Of a stretch of DNA of 21,143 nt, positions 16,989 through 21,143 are shown piece by piece. The notes beneath the pieces are model-generated. The model was given only the letters and a program-made list of their open reading frames with translations, was not told where the DNA came from and did no database searches. The stretch's first letter is position 1, and the number at the start of each line of letters is the position of its first letter. A program made the translations under genes and the position numbers. Origin of the DNA: Betaproteobacteria bacterium SG8_40 (GTDB taxonomy: Bacteria; Pseudomonadota; Gammaproteobacteria; Burkholderiales; Eutrophovitaceae); assembly GCA_001304425.1 (NCBI GenBank), contig LJTS01000007.1:1-21143 (forward strand), written 5' to 3'.

Positions 16989-17357
16989 TCAATCCCATTC
17001 GAGTGCGCCCTTCTTCCATTCGTAGATGAATCCTACGACCAGCAAGCCCAGAAAGATCACCATCGCGACAAACCCGAAGGTGCCGATCTCCTCCAGAGCG
17101 ACTGCCCAGGGAAACAGGAACGCAATCTCCAGGTCAAAAATGATGAACAAAATCGCTACGAGGTAGTAACGGACGTCAAAACGCATCCGGGCGTCTTCGA
17201 AAGCCTCGAATCCACATTCGTAAGGAGATAGTTTTTCCGGATCGGGGCGATGGACGTGCAACAAGCGGCTCAGGGTCGCGCCCACGACGGGCAATGCAAC
17301 GCCCATTCCAAGCCCAACGGCGATAAACAGCAGTATCGGGAAGTATTGTTCAATCAT
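16989..17357 (-). CDS. nuoA: NADH-quinone oxidoreductase subunit A
   Basis: The 122-residue membrane subunit has three transmembrane helices. The conserved loop YECGFEAFEDARMRFDVRYY (part of the quinone-site gate region with NuoD/NuoH) and the acidic helix LFIIFDLEIAFLFPWA identify it. The ATG at 17357 (MIEQYFPILLF) matches the family start and has GGAACGAAG upstream. The frame extends to 17411, but those residues (MQARIRFLVLRV) are not family-like. It is the first gene of the nuo cluster, starting 114 nt after the tRNA-Leu. I see no convincing separate promoter in that gap. Confidence 0.96.
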   Translation of the reverse strand: MIEQYFPILLFIAVGLGMGVALPVVGATLSRLLHVHRPDPEKLSPYECGFEAFEDARMRFDVRYYLVAILFIIFDLEIAFLFPWAVALEEIGTFGFVAMVIFLGLLVVGFIYEWKKGALEWD

Positions 17358-17471
17358 TCGCTTCGTTCCGGCCAACACACGCAGCACCAAAAACCGTATG
17401 CGCGCTTGCATTCATGCGTATGCTCCCCGATATCGCGCGCCACTGTGTCAGCCACTTCGCAGGTCCAGATC

Positions 17472-17556
17472 TGGTGCCGACGGCGAGACTCGAACTCGCA
17501 CGACTTTCGCCACCGCCCCCTCAAGACGGCGTGTCTACCAATTCCACCACGTCGGC
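17472..17556 (-). tRNA. tRNA-Leu (anticodon GAG)
   Basis: An 85-nt class II tRNA was folded by eye. Acceptor GCCGACG pairs perfectly with CGTCGGC, followed by discriminator A and an encoded CCA at the 3' end (17474-17472). The D-arm begins TGGTGGAATTGGTAGACAC, typical of bacterial leucine tRNAs. The anticodon stem CCGTC/GGCGG holds the loop TTGAGGG, giving anticodon GAG. A variable stem and the T-arm (GCGAG TTCGAGT CTCGC) complete it. It lies between secG and nuoA on the same strand, so it is probably cut out of a tpiA-secG-nuo transcript. Its first 15 nt are duplicated just upstream. Confidence 0.96.
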
Positions 17557-17591
17557 AAAATTATTCTTCCACCACGTCGGCAAAATTATTC
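17542..17591. repeat. Perfect 25-bp tandem duplication spanning the 5' end of tRNA-Leu
   Basis: Bases 17542-17566 and 17567-17591 are identical. On the minus strand each unit is the AT-rich leader GAATAATTTT followed by GCCGACGTGGTGGAA, the first 15 nt of tRNA-Leu (5' acceptor strand plus the start of the D-arm). Only the copy nearer nuoA continues into the full tRNA. The second copy is therefore a partial tRNA start with no tRNA body. Confidence 0.97.
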
Positions 17592-17636
17592 CCGCCCGGA
17601 AACGAAACTGCTCGCCCATCTCCGCGGCGCGAAGGT

Positions 17637-18002
17637 CTATTTCGGTATTTCGTTCACCTTTGAATCGTCCCCGGCAGCGGGTTCAGGCTCGACCGCAACC
17701 GGTGATTCCGGGACAGGCACGTCTGAACTGACCGGGAGGTCCTGGGTCGACATGACACCGACAGAACTCGATCTCTCGAAGGTCAGGTAACTCAGCCCCA
17801 TACTGCTCAAAAAGAAAATGACTGCAAACACCGCTGTCGAGCGGCTAAGAAAATTCGCCGAGCCGCTGGCGCCGAAAAGGCTGCCCGCCGAGCCGCTCCC
17901 GAAAGCCGCGCCCATGTCAGCACCCTTGCCATGTTGCATCAGCACCAGCCCGATCACGCAAACCGCAGCGAGCACATGCACAATCAAGATCACCAGACTC
18001 AT
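17637..18002 (-). CDS. secG: Protein translocase subunit SecG
   Basis: The 121-residue inner-membrane protein of the SecYEG channel assists SecA-driven export. It shows the usual two transmembrane helices (about 2-22 and 52-72), joined by a glycine-rich cytoplasmic loop containing LMQHGKGADMGAAFGSGSAG, then LFGASGSANFLSR. The C-terminal tail is acidic and proline-rich, as in many longer SecG proteins. The ATG at 18002 has AGAGG seven bases upstream. It follows tpiA by 88 nt and precedes the tRNA by 80 nt. Confidence 0.96.
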   Translation of the reverse strand: MSLVILIVHVLAAVCVIGLVLMQHGKGADMGAAFGSGSAGSLFGASGSANFLSRSTAVFAVIFFLSSMGLSYLTFERSSSVGVMSTQDLPVSSDVPVPESPVAVEPEPAAGDDSKVNEIPK

Positions 18003-18030
18003 TTCTCAGCCTCTTTTTCCGTCAGCAAAC

Positions 18031-18042
18031 CGCCCGCGGGCG
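18031..18042. repeat. 12-bp GC palindrome in the tpiA-secG gap
   Basis: CGCCCGCGGGCG is a perfect palindrome that can form a short hairpin in the tpiA-secG transcript. On the minus strand it is followed only by GTTTGC, so it is not a convincing intrinsic terminator. A weak pause or mRNA-end-stabilising hairpin is possible. Confidence 0.35.
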
Positions 18043-18056
18043 ACTTTCCAGTTCAT

Positions 18057-18119
18057 GCAGCGACCGGCTGTCTCGCAGATCGCCAGTTCTTCAAGCGATG
18101 GCTGCTTCGCAGATCGCCA
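18057..18119. repeat. Imperfect tandem duplication of the tpiA 3' end
   Basis: The last codons of tpiA share TGGCGATCTGCGA exactly (minus strand, 18119-18107) with a second copy 34 bases downstream (18085-18073), just after the stop. Similarity continues as CAGCC and TCGCT with mismatches and small gaps. The second copy lies in the tpiA-secG gap and is not in a coding frame of either gene. Confidence 0.6.
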
Positions 18120-18846
18120 TAAATTCATCGAGTTTCAGTGACGCGCCGCCAATCAGGCCGCCGTCAATGTCATCCATCCCAAATAGCGACTGGGCATTCG
18201 CCGCCTTCACACTGCCACCATAAAGCATTGTGAGCCGCTCGCCCACATCCGCGTTCCGGGCCGACACGGCATGCCGGAGAAACAAATGCACTGCCTGGGC
18301 CTCGTCCGGCGTTGCCGTCTTGCCGGTGCCGATAGCCCACACAGGCTCATATGCGACGACCGATTTATCAAGCCCTTCCGTTCCGATCTCGGCGATCACC
18401 GCATCGAGTTGCCGCGAGACGACCGATTCCGTGACACCCGCTTCGCGCTCTTGCAGACTTTCTCCTACACAAACAATCGGCGTCATCCCGTGTTCCAGCA
18501 CTGCTTTGGCCTTGGCACCCACCAGTTGGTCATCTTCGTGGAACAGGCTCCGCCGCTCCGAATGACCCACGATAACGTACTGACAGCCGAAATCGGCGAG
18601 CATCGGCACTGCAACCTCACCCGTGTACGCGCCCTCCGGCCACTGGCTGGCATTCTGGGCGCCCCAGGCGACACCGGATTCCGACAGAACCGACTGAGCC
18701 TGGTGGAGGTACGGAAAAGGAACACAAACTGCGCAACTGACGCCCTCTAGTCCGCCAGCCCGCGACGCCAATCCTTCCAGAAGTAACTGGTTACGGGCGT
18801 TGCTTCCGAACATCTTCCAGTTACCAGCTACAAGGCGCCGTCGCAT
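18091..18846 (-). CDS. tpiA: Triosephosphate isomerase
   Basis: The 251-residue TIM-barrel enzyme interconverts dihydroxyacetone phosphate and glyceraldehyde 3-phosphate in glycolysis and gluconeogenesis. Active-site residues are visible: K11 in AGNWKM, H95 in VGHSERR, and E167 in YEPVWAIGTGKTA, which also forms the closing loop. The phosphate-binding YGGSVK and GLIGGASL stretches are present. The ATG at 18846 gives the family N-terminus MRRRLVAGNWKM. A TTG at 18864 in the same frame would fall almost on the predicted transcription start and is rejected. It is the first gene downstream of the promoter at 18903-18874 and leads the tpiA-secG-tRNA-nuo group. Confidence 0.97.
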   Translation of the reverse strand: MRRRLVAGNWKMFGSNARNQLLLEGLASRAGGLEGVSCAVCVPFPYLHQAQSVLSESGVAWGAQNASQWPEGAYTGEVAVPMLADFGCQYVIVGHSERRSLFHEDDQLVGAKAKAVLEHGMTPIVCVGESLQEREAGVTESVVSRQLDAVIAEIGTEGLDKSVVAYEPVWAIGTGKTATPDEAQAVHLFLRHAVSARNADVGERLTMLYGGSVKAANAQSLFGMDDIDGGLIGGASLKLDEFMAICEAAIA

Positions 18847-18873
18847 AGGTGAACTCACAGGCAAGTCGCGCGG

Positions 18874-18903
18874 ATTCTACCTTTTAAATCAATGGCTGGT
18901 CAA
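18874..18903 (-). promoter_or_regulatory. Sigma70-type promoter for tpiA
   Basis: On the minus strand a TTGACC -35 element (18903-18898) and a TAGAAT -10 element (18879-18874) are separated by 18 bases. Transcription would start near 18867, giving a leader of about 20 nt before the tpiA ATG. It lies in the only sizeable non-coding gap of the minus-strand genes and could drive tpiA-secG-tRNA and perhaps the nuo genes. Confidence 0.7.
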
Positions 18904-18988
18904 CGTTGTGCACTGCCGCGACGGCGGCCGTTCAGCGGCTGGACGCGCTGACAATCACTTTGCGGGCAAACCGCTGTTCAGATGCGTC

Positions 18989-19012
18989 ATGGCCAACCGC
19001 AAAACTGGCCAT
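18989..19012. repeat. Inverted repeat downstream of glmM
   Basis: ATGGCCA and TGGCCAT form a perfect 7-bp stem with a 10-nt loop, 66 bases after the glmM stop. No T-run follows on either strand, so intrinsic termination is not supported. The rest of the 231-nt gap 18847-19077 holds the tpiA promoter and nothing else I can identify. Confidence 0.45.
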
Positions 19013-19077
19013 TCCCCGCACCAAAAGAACGATCGGCAGCACCGGCAAGGCCGCCACCGGCTCGCGTGACTGCGGAC

Positions 19078-20448
19078 TCAGGCAGCCTTCTCGGCCGCTT
19101 GCGCTACTGTGCCGGCCAACTGATCGGCAAGCGCCCGGATTCGTGCTTCATCCGGGCCCTCGACCATGACGCGAATGACCGGTTCGGTGCCGGAGGCGCG
19201 CAGCAATACGCGGCCGTCGCCGGAAAGCGTCCGCTCAAGATCCTGAACCGCGCTCGTTACACTGACGTCGGAACTGAAATCGAATCCACGGCTGACCCTG
19301 ACGTTGACCAGCACCTGCGGATACAGCGTGACGGGCTGGGCGAGCTCCGCCAGCGAGCGGTTCGACGCCCGCACCGCATGCAGTACCTGCAGCGCCGAAA
19401 CAATGCCGTCTCCGGTGGTGTGCCGGTCGAGGCAGATGATGTGCCCGGAGTTCTCTCCACCGATTTGCCACTGGTTCTCGAGAAGTTTCTCGAGCACGTA
19501 GCGATCACCGACCGCGGCCCGCAGAAACGGAACGTCCAGCACGGACAACGCCTGCTCCATTCCGAAATTGGTCATCAGCGTGCCGACGACTCCGCCCTGG
19601 AGCAAACCTGCCGCACGCCGATAGGCGGCAATCACGTACAGGAGCTGATCGCCGTCATAAATTCGCCCGTCGGCACCAACCATTACAACGCGATCGCCGT
19701 CACCGTCGAAGCCGATTCCAAGATCGGCGCCATTTGCCCTGACAGCCTCCTGCAGGGCCTGCGGGTGCACAGCGCCGCAGCCATGATTGATATTCAGGCC
19801 GTCCGGACGATCACCGATGGTTACAACATCCGCTCCCAGTTCGTGAAAAACTTCCCCGGCAACGTGATAGGTCGCCCCATGGGCACAGTCGATTACGAGC
19901 TTGATGCCGCGCAAGTCCAGTTCCGCCGGAAAGGTGCTCTTGCAGAATTCGATGTAACGGCCGGCGGCATCATCGATGCGTCGTGCCTTGCCGAGTTTTG
20001 CCGACGCCTCGGTTTCGATCGGTTGCTCGAGCCGGGCCTCGATCGCATGCTCGACGGCGTCAGGAAGTTTGTTACCGCTGGCAGAGAAAAACTTGATGCC
20101 ATTGTCTTCAAAAGGGTTGTGAGACGCGGATATCACAATACCGGCGCTGAGTCGCAGCGCCCTGGTCAGATACGCCACTGCCGGCGTAGGCATCGGGCCG
20201 GCCAGATAAATGTCCACGCCCGCAGCAGACAGGCCGGCCTGCAATGCGGACTCGAGCATGTATCCGGAAATACGTGTGTCCTTGCCGATAAGTACCGCGG
20301 CATGCTGCCCTGGTCTCAGGCCGGCACCCGAGGCAAGCACCTTGCCCGCCGCATATCCAAGGTGCATCACGATTTCCGGCGTGATCGGCAATTCACCGAC
20401 CGTGCCACGAATTCCGTCGGTACCGAAATAGCGTCTTGAAGCCGTCAA
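19078..20448 (-). CDS. glmM: Phosphoglucosamine mutase
   Basis: The 456-residue enzyme converts glucosamine 6-phosphate to glucosamine 1-phosphate for UDP-GlcNAc, peptidoglycan and lipopolysaccharide synthesis. Family motifs are complete: RRYFGTDGIRG at the N-terminus, the phosphoserine loop GIVISASHNPFEDNGIKFF with S109, the Mg site DGDGDR (249-254), GGENSGHII, HTTGDGIVSALQ, and the phosphate-binding RASGTEPVIRVMVEG. The start is TTG at 20448, the only start giving the family N-terminus. It has GGAG ten bases upstream and overlaps the folP TGA by four bases (TTGA). Coupling of a rare TTG start to folP may keep its level modest. Confidence 0.97.
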   Translation of the reverse strand: MTASRRYFGTDGIRGTVGELPITPEIVMHLGYAAGKVLASGAGLRPGQHAAVLIGKDTRISGYMLESALQAGLSAAGVDIYLAGPMPTPAVAYLTRALRLSAGIVISASHNPFEDNGIKFFSASGNKLPDAVEHAIEARLEQPIETEASAKLGKARRIDDAAGRYIEFCKSTFPAELDLRGIKLVIDCAHGATYHVAGEVFHELGADVVTIGDRPDGLNINHGCGAVHPQALQEAVRANGADLGIGFDGDGDRVVMVGADGRIYDGDQLLYVIAAYRRAAGLLQGGVVGTLMTNFGMEQALSVLDVPFLRAAVGDRYVLEKLLENQWQIGGENSGHIICLDRHTTGDGIVSALQVLHAVRASNRSLAELAQPVTLYPQVLVNVRVSRGFDFSSDVSVTSAVQDLERTLSGDGRVLLRASGTEPVIRVMVEGPDEARIRALADQLAGTVAQAAEKAA

Positions 20449-21143
20449 TTTGAATTCGCTCCGTTTCTTTTGTCGCCGCCGCCCATCGCCTGCCAGACCA
20501 GCAAGGCATCGCGTGTTTCGGCAACGTCGTGCACTCTTACGATCGAAGCGCCGTTGCGCACCGCCGCCAACGCTGCGGCAATACTGGCGCCGAGCCGGGA
20601 CCTGGCTCTCTCGCGCCCGGTGATTCTACCCAACTGGGACTTGCGGGACAGCCCCGCCAGCACCGCGAATCCGTGCGACGCGATCAGCGGCAGCCCTTCG
20701 AGCAACTCCAGGTTGTGCTGGTCCGTCTTGCCAAATCCGAATCCCGGGTCGATGAGGATGCGCTCCGTGCTCACGCCCTTGTCTAGCAAGCTGCGTGCAC
20801 GCCCGCACAGGAAGCCGGAAACCTCGGCAACAACGTCTTCGTAAGTCGGCGCCAGTTGCATCTTCGCGGGGTCTCCCTGCATATGCATCAGGCAGATACC
20901 GGCGTCGGACGCGGCAATCACGTCGACGGCGCCGGCACTGCCGAGTGCCGAAATATCGTTAATCATGGCGGCCCCGCTGTCGAGGACTTCACGCATCAAT
21001 TCCGGCTTGGTGGTGTCCACTGAAACGGGGACGCCCAGTTCCACCGCTTGCTTCAGTACCGGCAGCACTCGCCGGCGTTCTTCCCGCAGCGACACGGGTG
21101 CCGACCCCGGACGCGACGATTCGCCGCCAATATCCAGAATATC
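20445..21143 (-). CDS. folP: Dihydropteroate synthase, 5' end beyond window
   Basis: 232 residues of this folate-pathway enzyme are visible; it joins 6-hydroxymethyl-dihydropterin pyrophosphate with p-aminobenzoate and is the sulfonamide target. The reading frame enters from the window edge, with DILDIGGESSRPGS as the first recognisable signature. It continues through VSVDTTKPELMREVLDSGAAMINDISA, LMHMQGDP, ILIDPGFGFGKTDQHNLELL and LAGLSRKSQLGRITGR, and ends VRVHDVAETRDALLVWQAMGGG. These cover the pterin and pABA binding regions of the TIM barrel. About 40 N-terminal residues are missing. An internal GTG at 21095 is not the real start. The stop overlaps the glmM start. Confidence 0.95.
   Translation of the reverse strand, partial: DILDIGGESSRPGSAPVSLREERRRVLPVLKQAVELGVPVSVDTTKPELMREVLDSGAAMINDISALGSAGAVDVIAASDAGICLMHMQGDPAKMQLAPTYEDVVAEVSGFLCGRARSLLDKGVSTERILIDPGFGFGKTDQHNLELLEGLPLIASHGFAVLAGLSRKSQLGRITGRERARSRLGASIAAALAAVRNGASIVRVHDVAETRDALLVWQAMGGGDKRNGANSN

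Noticed and set aside
17358..17471. Separate promoter or terminator between tRNA-Leu and nuoA
   Set aside because: No -35/-10 pair with acceptable spacing was found; GCGCGC repeats before a TTTTT run are too far apart for a compact terminator hairpin.
17542..17591. Integrative-element attachment site at the tRNA
   Set aside because: tRNA att repeats normally copy the 3' end and flank an element; here the copies are adjacent, cover the 5' end, and there is no integrase or foreign DNA.
18982..20439. 485-codon plus-strand open frame opposite glmM
   Set aside because: It is a shadow of glmM; the start region lies in the glmM-tpiA gap without a ribosome site or promoter.

Overview
The window looks like chromosomal core DNA from a non-enteric gammaproteobacterium (a betaproteobacterium is the main alternative). 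It is moderately GC-rich by eye. The gene order folP-glmM, tpiA-secG-tRNA-Leu-nuoA to nuoN-NUDIX is one I associate with these groups. Complex I has separate nuoC and nuoD genes and a NuoG without the extra N7 cluster ligands, unlike the E. coli type. A closer genus assignment is not possible from this sequence alone.

Layout. From 21143 down to 2247 everything is on the minus strand. First come the 5'-truncated folP (dihydropteroate synthase) and glmM (phosphoglucosamine mutase), joined by a 4-nt stop/start overlap. A 231-nt gap follows, holding a good sigma70-type promoter (18903-18874) for tpiA. Then come tpiA, secG, a tRNA-Leu(GAG), and the complete 14-gene nuoABCDEFGHIJKLMN set. A NUDIX hydrolase overlaps the nuoN stop. 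The order within nuo is canonical and all Fe-S ligands expected for a 14-subunit complex are present. Many junctions are 1-nt or 4-nt stop/start overlaps, implying translational coupling.

At the other end, on the plus strand and convergent with the NUDIX gene, lie the last 70 codons of a protein I read as an RpfF-like (DSF synthase) crotonase. Its TGA overlaps by one base the ATG of a 667-residue protein with a MerR-type helix-turn-helix, PAS, GGDEF and EAL order. This recalls the rpfF-rpfR module (fatty-acid DSF signal synthase plus PAS-GGDEF-EAL receptor), but here the receptor carries a DNA-binding domain, a degenerate GGDQF motif and an EAL domain with one metal-ligand substitution. This is the most interesting part of the window.

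Other oddities are a perfect 25-bp tandem duplication covering the leader and the first 15 nt of tRNA-Leu, and an imperfect duplication of the 3' end of tpiA. There are no insertion sequences, CRISPR arrays or phage genes that I can see.
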